A DNA stretch of 27,664 nucleotides. Source: Cymbomonas tetramitiformis. Lineage: Eukaryota > Chlorophyta > Pyramimonadophyceae > Pyramimonadales > Pyramimonadaceae. Within the stretch, counting starts at the first letter, position 1, and each line of letters starts with the position of its first letter. This document shows positions 1 to 8,510 of this stretch, piece by piece. The DNA lies in NCBI GenBank assembly GCA_001247695.2, contig LGRX02013954.1, positions 1 through 27,664 on the forward strand, given 5' to 3'. The notes under the pieces were generated by a model, which saw nothing but the letters and a program-made list of their open reading frames with translations, was not told the origin of the DNA and ran no database searches. The position numbers and the translations under genes are program-made.

Positions 1-512
1 CAATGGTCTCTCCAACGGGAAGGAGAATGCAGCCATCCGATGTCATTTGGTATTCGCGGTCATACTGGCATTGAAGCACCTGACCATTCAAGCACCTGAC
101 CATTCATAACAAAATTATCATTATCTAAGTGGCCTGGAGTATACTTTAAATAACGCATGGTGTTTGTTTCCGCGCCAAGTTTTTGAATGCGTATCAGTGT
201 GATGGAAGATTTGTCACCATTGCCTTTCCAGTGAAACTCACTTACATCAGGAATGTCATGAGCATCCCTGTAGCATTGTTTAACATATCTAGCTTTTGGG
301 TCATGGTTTCCCAGGTTTATTATCATTTCGGACTCCAAACTCTCCAACCATGCTGGTGGCTTATTCCCGTTAACCCCTAAACCGTCATAACTATTTTTGG
401 TTTTGGTTGAGGTCAGTGTTTTCCATATAGTCGCCGCATACGATGGCCGATTTGCGTTTTGAGCATACCACTTGAAACGTATTTCAAAGGCGCATCGTAC
501 TGCATTGTTCAA
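1..512 (-). pseudogene. Unidentified protein, C-terminal part, frame broken by a 16-bp duplication
   Basis: A minus-strand frame is open from 512 to 60 and codes for about 150 residues of ordinary globular composition, for example ARYVKQCYRDAHDIPDVSEF. Near its end it runs into a 16-bp direct duplication (74-105). Because 16 is not a multiple of 3, the frame shifts there and stops at once. Past the duplication another minus-strand frame stays open to the window edge and reads like a natural continuation (QCQYDREYQMTSDGCILL). I take this as a once-functional gene hit by a short duplication, which is better evidence of past coding than length alone. The family is not recognised. There is no ATG at the 5' side, where a TTG codon follows a stop, so an upstream exon or further truncation is likely. 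The next reading frame on the same strand ends at 916 and could be part of the same gene. Confidence 0.5.
74..105. repeat. 16-bp perfect tandem duplication
   Basis: The unit AAGCACCTGACCATTC occurs at 74-89 and again immediately at 90-105. It lies inside the coding frame of the 1-512 feature and shifts its reading frame. It looks like a replication-slippage or repair duplication. Confidence 0.95.
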
Positions 513-888
513 AATTGAGGAGCATCGAGTGAAAATGCGATGTCACCAATGAATGTATATCTCACGCATTGCGGCGCTGAATACGTATCCACTGCCCCGT
601 GTAAACCCTAATCATGACCCTAGCATGCTTCGCATAACGCCTAGCCATGTGTTGAAGATGTAACGTGACCTAAATAGGGTTGAACATGCGTATTTATACG
701 CGCAAACCATAACCGTGTGTTGCGTCAAACGATTTTCACAATCTTTATCGTTTGATCTTGGGAGCATGCGACAGTTTTGAGAGATATCGGGCACGCAGTT
801 TGATGCGCATAAGGGAGACCTTTTCAAAACTGTTTTCAAAAGCATTTTTGGATTTTAGACGACTTCACAAATCAATTTTAGGTACCCT
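513..888. other. No gene seen (intergenic, AT-rich)
   Basis: Only a short minus-strand open stretch (612-845) without recognisable protein character is present. It may hold an intron or a 3' untranslated region between the two minus-strand reading frames. Confidence 0.5.
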
Positions 889-906
889 TGGGTCATATAT
901 GACCCA
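889..906. terminator. 18-bp perfect palindrome just downstream of the 916-1602 frame
   Basis: TGGGTCATATATGACCCA is its own reverse complement. It starts ten bases past the stop of the minus-strand frame at 916-1602, so in that transcript it lies in the 3' untranslated region. Some giant viruses and virophages end their transcripts at hairpins in this position. That comparison is inference; the palindrome itself is certain. Confidence 0.4.
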
Positions 907-915
907 GGAAACGGT

Positions 916-1602
916 TTAAGGGTTAACACCTAATGAGTGCTTCATATCAGCCCATCTTCTCAGCATCCCACCACAGGGGGTGAGAAAGAAACCTGTGTGC
1001 TTGATATTGTATTTTTGAATGGCGCTGCTAACATTGCTTGAATCATACAGTGATTTAGGAATTGAGGACACAAGGTTGTTATACCCTGTTTCACATTGAG
1101 GAAAGAGCTTAGAGTCAATCGCATAGCCCATAGAGGCCATAATGGTGCTAGTCCTTTTCATCCAGTTAAATTGCTTTTCTTGAAGGTTCCTGTAGGTTGT
1201 GTAGTGAGAGAGGGGGAAACCATTAATGGTGTTTTTGGGGTCTTTCCTTTCCCTTTCCATATTGTGCAACATAATTTTTAGCCACGCGTCACTGTATTTT
1301 TTATAAAGGGAAATAAGCATAGGATCATTTATACGGTCGGTGTGGTCAGTTTGCCAGTAGACGTGCTCCTTAGCAGAGCAGAGAGTGGACATGGTTTCAG
1401 TGATGCACGTGGCAGCAGCCACATCCTGTATACTGTCAATCCCATAGCCTCCATAACAAACTGGTGTCCACACAATCTGATGATTTGGTGCCCTTACACT
1501 TTCGGAGGCCTCGTTGTGCAAAATGCATTTTAGGGTAAAGCAGAGCAATTTTGTTCGGCATTTGGGATTTTTTATCAAATATGCAAGGGAAGAATGCTCC
1601 AA
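916..1602 (-). CDS. Unidentified protein, likely continues a frame-shifted upstream part
   Basis: About 228 codons are open on the minus strand, rich in Asn, Lys, Tyr and Trp, with protein-like segments such as NHQIVWTPVCYGGYGIDSIQ and TGFFLTPCGGMLRRW. No family is recognised. The apparent start is a TTG, so the true start is probably elsewhere. The 3' part of the neighbouring frame (1436-2629) overlaps it in another frame and also looks like protein up to about 1570. The switch falls at a run of six T (1568-1573; six A in the coding strand), so one lost or gained base would join them. The 18-bp palindrome at 889-906 follows its stop. A viral capsid origin was considered and could not be supported. 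Confidence 0.45.
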   Translation of the reverse strand: MEHSSLAYLIKNPKCRTKLLCFTLKCILHNEASESVRAPNHQIVWTPVCYGGYGIDSIQDVAAATCITETMSTLCSAKEHVYWQTDHTDRINDPMLISLYKKYSDAWLKIMLHNMERERKDPKNTINGFPLSHYTTYRNLQEKQFNWMKRTSTIMASMGYAIDSKLFPQCETGYNNLVSSIPKSLYDSSNVSSAIQKYNIKHTGFFLTPCGGMLRRWADMKHSLGVNP

Positions 1603-2220
1603 TTGCCTTATGGCTCATATAAATAGCATACTGATCATGATTTCGAAGTGAGAAACACTCGTATATATGTTCACTAAGAGGTGCTATAAAGAACTGGCTC
1701 GGGTATATGCTTTCCCTATTTTTTCCGGGCACAGAACGGTGTTCGCAAGAGAAACCAACCTGAAAATTGAGGTGACAATCTGTTACATGATAAGCTAGTG
1801 CAAGGCAAATGAAAAAAGTGATTCTGGAGCTTATTTTAACTACGGTATTTTTTGCCCCGAACGGACCGTACCTAAAGTTAACCACCTGAAATTCGGTGGG
1901 GTGAATAAGAGTAGCCCGTGTTAAGTTATCGGACTGCAGAAAAGTTTTGGCACTTTGCCACCACGGTTTGGGGGTAGGAAGATTGCAACTGTTGATTGCT
2001 TTGTAGCGGGTAGCTTTGCAGTGCAGAGGCAAGTTGACACCGTTTAAAATAACTTTCCGCTTGTGTGTTGATCGCGGTAAAATGTAAGGCTTCAATTTCA
2101 CATACACGTTAAATTTCAAGTCCAGAAGTGGCAAGTTTTGAGTGGCAAAGAGGGTGACAATCTGAAATCTAAGGTTCACCCCACTCAAAGAGGTGCTTAT
2201 GATGACACACGTGAATTTCA
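1574..2220 (-). pseudogene. Unidentified protein segment, upstream part of the 916-1602 frame
   Basis: This is the coding-looking 3' part of a 397-codon minus-strand open frame (1436-2629). Residues such as SVPGKNRESIYPSQFF and ECFSLRNHDQYAIYM have no low-complexity bias. The 5' part (above about 2280) is a translated repeat and should not be read as protein. Below about 1570 the frame turns improbable, while the overlapping frame at 916-1602 becomes plausible. I therefore propose one broken gene running from about 2.2 kb to 0.9 kb. No function can be assigned. Confidence 0.35.
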
Positions 2221-2284
2221 AGGAAGCCGGTTCAAAAGGTTTGGGGTGACTTAACGGTGCCGTGAAAGATGCGAGGATAACTAG

Positions 2285-2490
2285 AAGCAGACAGAGTGAG
2301 ATTAAGCTTCCTGAGAAAGTCAAAATTACCAGCCAAAAGAAATGAAAGGGCTTCGTGATCGGACCATAAGCAGGCTCGGGCCTTCTGAGCCTAAGGAGAA
2401 TGAGAGAAGAGCTGGCGGGAAGCAGACAAAGTGAAATTAAGCTATCTGAGTAGGTCAAAATTACCAGCCAAAAGAAATGAAAGGGGTTCG
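2285..2490. repeat. Imperfect direct repeat, about 72-bp copies 135 bp apart
   Basis: The copies at 2285-2355 and 2419-2490 share the core TACCAGCCAAAAGAAATGAA and the flank GAAGCAGACA(A/G)AGTGA. On the minus strand both translate to a hydrophobic stretch containing FHFFWLVIL. That is why the long open frame here looks like a membrane protein; it is repeat-driven. Confidence 0.85.
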
Positions 2491-2496
2491 TTAATT

Positions 2497-3000
2497 CCGT
2501 TGTAATGGCGCAGGCGTTAGAGGGTAAAAAATGCGGTGACCTTAAAGTGCTCGTGATCAAAGCGAAGTCGTTGAAGAAGGGGGAACTTGCGCTACTTTCC
2601 TTAGTCAAGTGAAACAAATAACGAAGCATGAGTGTCCTTCAAATTATGAACTAATGGCGTTGTAAGGGTAAAGCGATTGACGCAATCGTGAAAAGGCAAA
2701 AAATGCGGAAGCTTCAAAGAGTTGTCTTGGCAATCGTTTGTGGAGATTGAACTTGCGTTGGTTTTGTCAGTCAAGTGTGTAAAACAACTTTGAGTTACCT
2801 TCAAATTTCTTAAACGCGTTAATGAGACAAGGGAAATAACGCAAGTGTTATATTGCAAAAAATGCGGAAGCCATACTATCTCGTTCACTAAAGTTAATCC
2901 AACGCACACGATTACACTCAAGAGAAATAAAAAAGTAATCACGTCCAATAATTTGTTTTCTAAACGCGTTAATGAGGTAGACAAGAAGTCGCAAAAGAGA
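2497..3000. repeat. Degenerate tandem repeat, unit about 150-165 bp, three to four copies
   Basis: The marker motif GCAAAAAATGCGGAAGC appears near 2696 and 2857, with a diverged copy at about 2524. A second marker AAACGCGTTAATGAG appears near 2813 and 2961, with diverged versions near 2490 and 2650. The order of the markers is preserved, which indicates an old tandem array. The minus-strand open frame 2601-3215 is a translation of this array. Confidence 0.65.
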
Positions 3001-3018
3001 ATGGGCACATATTGCTTT

Positions 3019-3032
3019 CGCCCTATAGGGCG
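3019..3032. other. 14-bp perfect palindrome
   Basis: CGCCCTATAGGGCG is self-complementary. No adjacent gene can be tied to it. Confidence 0.7.
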
Positions 3033-3323
3033 AACGTTTAAAGCAGTGGTTCCAGGATGTTGTTGATCAAAGCAAAACGCCATAGATGTAATGAGTTGTT
3101 GTGCGCCTGTCGCTTTGAAATCTGTTTGTGGAGAAAGGGCCTGCGAGTTAGTGCACAGATGGTCAGAGGCATATGTCTCGTTGTCAGTTGTTTGGATGCG
3201 ACTTTCGCTTTCCATAATGGAAGTCGCAATGGCAAGCGCAAAACAGATGGGCTGAAGATCTCTAGCACTTTCAGTTGTTAGGTCAGCGTAATTTTGTTGA
3301 TCAGTAATCGTTAAGTTGTTTCT

Positions 3324-3415
3324 CCCCTAAAGGGGCTTCCAGTGGCTCTTAGCGCCAACTGGGATTCGTTAGTAAAAAGGTAGCGCACTCACTCTCTCTG
3401 CTAAAACGCAGAGAG
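3324..3415. other. Cluster of three inverted repeats
   Basis: CCCC-TAAA-GGGG lies at 3324-3335. CCAGTGGC...GCCAACTGG lies at about 3339-3362, with one bulged base. CTCTCTGC-TAAAAC-GCAGAGAG lies at 3394-3415. Three stem-loops within 92 bp in otherwise gene-free sequence suggest a structured transcript end or an element terminus. No gene is seen between 3000 and 3520. Confidence 0.55.
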
Positions 3416-3853
3416 CGAGCAAGGCGCATATCAAACAGTACAGAAATTACAACAGGAGAAAGTGATAATACAAGGAGAAGAAAAATAAATATCCACTTAC
3501 CATTTTTTCAAGAAGAAAAATGGAAGCGGAAAATTATTTGGAGAGGGTGGGCGCTGAAGTCGTCGTCGTTTTTTTGACCCGCATAACACTACAGTACAGT
3601 AAGTCCTATAATAATAAGTCCTATAATAATATAAGCCTTATAATAATACCCGTCCGAGACCACCAAAGTGATAAGCCTTATTATAATAATTATTATTATA
3701 GCTATCATAATAATATATTATTATGAGGCTTATAATAATATTATCATTATAAGGGCTTATAATAATAATTATTATAAGACTTGTAATAATATAATTATTA
3801 TTAAGGCCTTATTAAGGCCTATAATAATATATTATTATTCCGGGCTATCCATC

Positions 3854-4070
3854 ATGCCCATGGCAGAAAAACGTGTCTACCACCCCGTCATTTCTCACTT
3901 CAGTTCAACCATGTCGGCGCCTGCACCTAAAACAAGGGGCAGGAAGGTGGGCATTGTGATAGCGAGAGGTACGAAGCGTCAAAAGCTAACCGATAAGCAG
4001 CGAGTCACGATCATCGAATGGAACGCACCTGCCGATAATGGCCACCTCCCTACGCAGAAAGCGCTCGGGG
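3854..4070 (+). pseudogene. Transposase N-terminal fragment, CENP-B/pogo-type helix-turn-helix
   Basis: Within a longer open frame the segment from MPMAEKRVYHP to PTQKALGAY stands out from the AT-rich translation around it. KRQKLTDKQRVTIIEWNAP followed by a Gln-Lys-Ala-Leu stretch resembles the first helix-turn-helix of pogo/Tigger transposases and CENP-B, which binds the inverted ends. The second DNA-binding half and the DDE catalytic domain are absent, replaced by AT-rich repeat. The assignment fits the CAGT/TA ends of the element but rests on about 45 residues. Confidence 0.5.
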
Positions 4071-4123
4071 CTTATAATAATAGTTATTATTATAGGCCCT
4101 ATAATAATAACTATTATTATAAG
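4071..4123. repeat. 53-bp palindrome (26-bp arms, 1-nt centre)
   Basis: The arm 4071-4096 is the exact reverse complement of 4098-4123, with a single C between. It is built from the same TATAATAATA motif as the element ends and begins exactly where the transposase fragment stops. This suggests head-to-head duplication of a terminal sequence. Confidence 0.9.
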
Positions 4124-4986
4124 GGCTTATAATAATTATTATTATTATAAGGCTTATTATAATAATAATCATTATAAGGGCTTATAATAATAATAATAAT
4201 TATAGGGCTTAGTAAGTCCTATAATGATATAAGCCTTATAATAATACTCGAGGTCGGCGACCCCAATTATTATTATAGGACTTACTGTATTGTATCCCAT
4301 TTATCCCACATGGCTATTGGACGGGTGATGACCCCTACGTTCTTCCAGGTGGTGGATGCTATAAGGATGACTTTTCGGATGTTGTTATTATAGCTATAGA
4401 CAGTGCACCCGGTGATACCCAACCAGCCTTTGACTGGAGGTCTGCACAGAAAAAGATTGCCAGATGGTTCCTTAACGTCCTTCCCAAGTCCAAAGTCACG
4501 AAGAAGAGGCTAGAATACACATGAGTCAACCCTGATATTTGGAATGAAGTTCTGAACGAAAGCGACAAGGTACTTCCCTCCTCACTTTGTCCATGGCCCA
4601 CTCAAGACCCTCCTTATCATCAGAGTGATATTGAGCCCTATTATGGTGGTCACCACGACACGACATTCACCAATGCAAATTCCAAGCCCTTCATAAGCAC
4701 CGTGAAATGGCCCAAAGTTCTTACACTCATGGGATACTTCCCTCCTCTTTTTGGTACTGTCCTCAACATGATAGGTGTTCACCGTGGTAAGATTAAACCA
4801 CTCCTCAAAAAACTTTCAAGAATTTGTAGGCAACACACCAAAAACAGGCGAGACGTGTTTCTGTTAAACACCACCACCACCTTAAACAATGACCCACATA
4901 CAGTTGACATCTCGAGCAATGAAACCATAATAGAAACAGAAGCCGTACAACAGTCAAACGATATCCTTCAAACCGTCTTGCAATAA

Positions 4987-5460
4987 TTTTCAAAAGTCTT
5001 GCAATATAAGATGGGTTGGGAGCTTGGAGTGCGAAACTCTTGGCTCCCGACGAAACCCCAAGGGGAGGGGCCGTCCCCCTCCCCTCCCCGCCACCCCCTC
5101 TCCCCCGCCCACCTTCCTCAACGTCTCCAAAAACCCCCTTAATTCTTCGACTTCCCTCCCCACCGCTCAGATTCAGCCACCCCTCCACTCACCCGGCCAT
5201 GGCTGCTTCTCCATCTTCTAGAGTTTTTTTATTGCCTAGCACTTAGCTTTTTTTCTAGATGTCACCCTGCTGAAAAGCGGACTGAGCCCTTTTGTGGGCG
5301 CGCTATAGCAGAGGGAGTAGCCCCTGGTGTTTTCACTAGCCTGCTTTGCAGGGATACCGCACTCTCAGGACGTTGTCCCCTTTGCTAGCGTAAATGTTTT
5401 ATTATCATTATTACGGAATGGAGTGAGATAACCATACATATGTGTTTGTGTGTGTATATA
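4987..5460. other. No gene seen; C/T-rich tract and untranslated-like sequence
   Basis: Positions about 5050-5210 are a pyrimidine tract on the plus strand (CCCCTCCCC type) that opens several overlapping frames of Pro, Ser and Leu by composition alone. From 5220 to 5460 there are T-runs and a TATTATCATTATTA stretch, and the end is GT/TA-rich microsatellite. I see no gene. Confidence 0.6.
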
Positions 5461-5471
5461 TACAATAAACG

Positions 5472-7205
5472 GCATGAGATCAGCACCGGCCCACCATCAT
5501 CCCCAGTGGATGTGAGAAGCAAATCAAGAGCTTCTCAGCAAGTCATCATACTTATGGAATCTACCCGATCCGGGTGGGCGTTTTGTGCCTCGCTCGCACG
5601 GGCCGCACATGGAATGTAATCGGGAGCATCATTCGAGAAGGGGGAGAGAGTCATGGGAGAGACTGGTGGGAGAGGAGGGGGTGAATGCGAAGAGAACGGG
5701 AGAGAGCAAAGGAGAGTTACCGAACCGCAAGATACCTGGACACAGACCCATACCACAGCTTGACTGCCAGCGGGACCTTCATGTGGCCCTTCCTTGTTTA
5801 ATAAACCGTTAGCCAAGGAGAGCTTAGCAGGATTCGAGAACTCTAGGCCAATAAGCCAGAACTGCGCATCTGCACCTGATACCTTGGGCGCGGACTCGAC
5901 CTTGCTCTTATGGGAGGGGCATATGGATGGTGGTTGCTTGGGTTGCGGGTGTGAAGAGGGGTATGCTCCGGTCTTTACTCCGGGTGTCTTTCGTCTGACA
6001 GCTCACTCAGCCTTCAGACTAGTGCAAAGGGGTAAGAATGAGAGAGAATAGTCGGAGCGCACAAGGCCGGCCGTGAGTCATCTCCCATACACTGGATGGC
6101 ATGGGATCGGCCAACAAAAGCCAACCCACCATCATCCCAGTGGATGTGAAAAGCAAATCAAGAGCAGGGCGGGGCCGTGACAAGATACCACAAACGCATA
6201 CATATTCCCAACCCAAATGCAAAGCAGCATGGAAAGATGATACCATGTGGCCGATCGTCGCCAAAAAACTGTTGGTCTCTGGGTTACGGAGTGAGCGAAC
6301 TCTGCTGGCATGCCCCCCAATGGCTCACGGTCGATGGATGGGACCCGTTGGTCCATGGTTATGTCATGAATGCAGTCACACCACACAGCATGGACACCCC
6401 ATGTCAAAAAAAGGAAACATGCGGGCACCTAAGTGCTCCCCACAAAATTCAAGGGAAAACACAGAAGGTGTACTTCACCACCTTCTGCCTCTCCTCGCAG
6501 CAGGACAGACGAATCTACCGAGCTCTCCAAGAGGCAGTGCCCGCCAGAATGGCACCACAGGGATAACCGCCTCCCAAAACCCACTTCCACCCGGCGGCCG
6601 TCCCCATTCACAGCGATCCGCCAGTACTCATATAGGCAACACACACACTGAACGGCATGAGATCGGCCAACAAAAGCCAGCCCACCATCATCCCAGTGGA
6701 TGTGAGAAGCAAATCAAGAGCAGGGCGGGGCCGTGACAAGATACCACAAACGCATACATATTCCCAACCCAAATGCAAAGCAGCATTGAAAGATGATACC
6801 ATGTGACCGATCGTCGCCAAACAATTGTTGGTCTCTGGGTTACGGAGTAAGCGGACCCTGCTGGCATGCCCCCCAATGGCTCCCAGTCGATGGATGGGAC
6901 CCGTTGGTCCATGGTTATGTCATGAATGCAGTCACACCACACAGCATGGACACCCCATGTCAAAAAAAGGATACATGCGGGCACCTAAGTGCTCCCCACA
7001 AAATTCAAGGGAAAACACAAAAGGTGTACACCAACACCTTCTGCCTCCCCTCGCAACACGACAGACGAATCTACCGAGCTCTCCAAGAGGCAGTGCCCGC
7101 CAGAATGGCACCACGGGGATAACCGCCTCCCAAAACCCACTTCCACCCGGCGGCCGTCCCCGTTCACAGCGATCCGCCTATACTCATATCAAGGTCAAAT
7201 AACAC
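5472..7205. repeat. 556-bp tandem duplication with a partial outlying third copy
   Basis: Two near-identical units lie at about 6098-6653 and 6654-7205 (offset 556). Both begin GGCATG(A/G)GATCGGCCAACA and carry the shared core CAGTGGATGTGA(A/G)AAGCAAAT. A third partial copy of the unit start is at about 5472-5530, where similarity ends abruptly. The copies differ by scattered substitutions that close or open frames on both strands, so none of the overlapping open frames here shows coding constraint. The intervening 5531-6097 is unrelated and without a clear gene. Confidence 0.85.
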
Positions 7206-7580
7206 AAGTCCCCCGGCATGTGTAATAACCATGAGCACTGTACACGGAGAGGGAGCTAGCGTCAGACGAATCCAAGACACTCCCAAAAAGCGAGCCGTAG
7301 ACGAATCCCCGACGCACTCAAAGAGGCAGTACCCGTCAGAAGGGTACCACAGGGACAGCCACATCCCATCATCCAAATCATTCCAGTGGCCGTCCCCGTT
7401 CACAGCGATCCGCCAGTACCCCATAAAGTGGCTGTCAACCACCAGTCCCCCGGCAGGTGAAAAAGCCCCAAGGCACTGGACATAAATAGAGCCAGCCGCA
7501 CACGAATCCCCGACGCCCTCAAAGAGGTAGTACCCGCCACAAGGGTACCACAGAGACCACATCCCATCATCCAAATGTAT
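6500..7580. repeat. Nested subrepeat, four copies
   Basis: A block with CGAATC, then CAAGAGG(C/T)AGT, then CCCG(C/T)CA, then GG(C/G/T)ACCAC occurs at about 6509, 7065, 7290 and 7500. The first three copies are followed by GTTCACAGCGATCCGCC or a one-base variant (about 6610, 7166, 7398). The first two are those inside the 556-bp units; the last two are spaced about 220 bp apart. The minus strand translates this to a recurring phrase (WRIAVNGDG, LWYPSDGYCLFE), so a repeated-domain protein ancestry is possible but unproven. Confidence 0.6.
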
Positions 7581-7599
7581 ATATACACACACATAGGTG

Positions 7600-8510
7600 C
7601 CCAACGGGTTTATGCTGTTGTCCTCCACTCTGCGGATTGGCTTTGGCTGGCTGGGCACGTGGGGGCGTCTCGGCTCCCCTGGCTTTTCTCGGTGACCTTC
7701 AACAATATTGGGCCTGCTTTCTTGAGGGGTGTTCCATGCTGCCCCGCCTTGAAGCTCAGTTCGGCGGAATACCGGGTGGCCCTGCGGCACATTCTTCATG
7801 CGGAGCAAGCCCCTCCTTGGCCAAGTGGAGGAGTGCCCCGATTGTGGAGGAGAGCGGGATCCCACCGGGACACACTTACTGGCATGCCGGGGGGGAGTGG
7901 GGGCAGGGGGAGGAAATTGGTACTCTTTCATCCACCACAAACTGCAGAGGGTGCTGTTCGAGGTGGCCAAGTCTGCCTATTCCTTGGCGTCTGCATTGCA
8001 CGATGACTTCGCGGGATACCTGACCTACTCACGGAATCATTGCCCGGATGTGACAGTGTTAGATGCGGAGGGACCGGGCTAGCATGTGCTGTTTGATGTG
8101 GCCACGGCGCGGCCGATGTCACACGTGCACCTGGGAGCGGCCATGATGACCCGGGGCGGCGGCGAAGAAGGTAGAGGAGAGCAAGGTGGCGGCGTACGGG
8201 GATGTCCGCCCACATCACTTCATCCCCTTTGGGGTGGAGGTGTACGGTGGGCTGGGGCCTGCGGCGTATGGATTCCTTCGGAAGACGCAGCGGCGCTTCA
8301 GGGAGCGGCGGTACATGGAGGCGAACGCGGAAGGGGGAGAGCAGGTGGATGGCAATGGGGACGAGGACGAGGACGAGGAAGCGGCACGTGGCGGGGCGGT
8401 GGGCTGGAAGGAGAAGTGGGTCCGGCTGCTTTCTTTCGCGCTTGCACGGGGGGTTGCAGGGCTGATCATCAGGCGGGCTGTAGGGCGATGTCCGGCCGGA
8501 AGTGGGTGGC
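7600..8510 (+). pseudogene. Non-LTR (LINE) retrotransposon ORF2, C-terminal end, frameshifted
   Basis: Three plus-strand frames together give the familiar tail of a LINE reverse-transcriptase polyprotein. Around 7755 is LSSAEYRVALRHILHA. From 7798 in another frame is a zinc-binding motif, CPDC followed by THLLAC (CX2CX9HX3C), then YSRNHCPDVTVLDAEGPG. A TAG at 8080-8082 interrupts, and HVLFDVATARPMSHVHLGAA continues. After about 8160 the third frame takes over with KVAAYGDVRPHHFIPFG and VEVYGGLGPAAYGFLRK. This order (zinc knuckle, RPDV-like, FDVATARP, HFIPF, GGLG) is typical of LINE tails in algae and other protists. RT and endonuclease are absent: this is a 5'-truncated dead copy with at least two frameshifts and one stop. 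Confidence 0.8.

Larger units (their letters stand above)
3597..4287. mobile_element. pogo/Tc1-mariner-like non-autonomous DNA transposon, 691 bp
   Basis: The ends are perfect inverted repeats: 3595-3617 is the exact reverse complement of 4267-4289. The element proper begins CAGTAAGTCC and ends GGACTTACTG, and is flanked by TA on both sides (3595-3596 and 4288-4289). CAGT ends with a TA target duplication are the signature of the pogo/Tigger branch of the Tc1/mariner superfamily. The interior contains a transposase fragment (3854-4070) between AT-rich arrays that repeat the terminal motif in both orientations, such as CTTATAATAATAATTATTA. With no DDE domain it cannot move itself. The perfect ends suggest a fairly recent insertion or selection on the ends. 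Confidence 0.85.
3520..4986 (+). pseudogene. Unidentified gene interrupted by a pogo-like element and an in-frame TGA
   Basis: An ATG at 3520 opens a frame (MEAENYLERVGAEVVVVFL) that runs to the left end of the 3597-4287 insertion. After the insertion the same frame resumes at 4290 and is open to 4983, apart from one TGA at 4522-4524. The insertion plus its TA duplication is 693 bp, a multiple of 3, so the frame is kept across it. Segments such as FDWRSAQKKIARWFLNVLP and FISTVKWPKVLTLMGYF look like protein. The end is rich in Thr and Asn, and the stop is TAA at 4984-4986. No family is recognised. Its reality rests on about 225 nearly open codons after the insertion. Confidence 0.4.

Noticed and set aside
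60..2629. Integrated virus capsid gene (ssDNA or RNA virus, Polinton)
   Set aside because: The proteins look real but show no motif I can tie to a capsid family. Only the flanking palindromes hint at a viral origin, so it is kept as a check rather than a call.
2280..2629. N-terminal membrane segments in the 397-codon minus-strand ORF
   Set aside because: The two hydrophobic stretches are translations of the 2285-2490 direct repeat.
3339..3362. Histone mRNA 3' stem-loop
   Set aside because: GGCTCTTAGCGCC lacks the conserved six-base stem and four-base loop pattern, and no histone gene is near.
7164..7970. 268-codon minus-strand gene
   Set aside because: It runs through the repeats and antisense to the LINE tail, and the frame changes between repeat copies.
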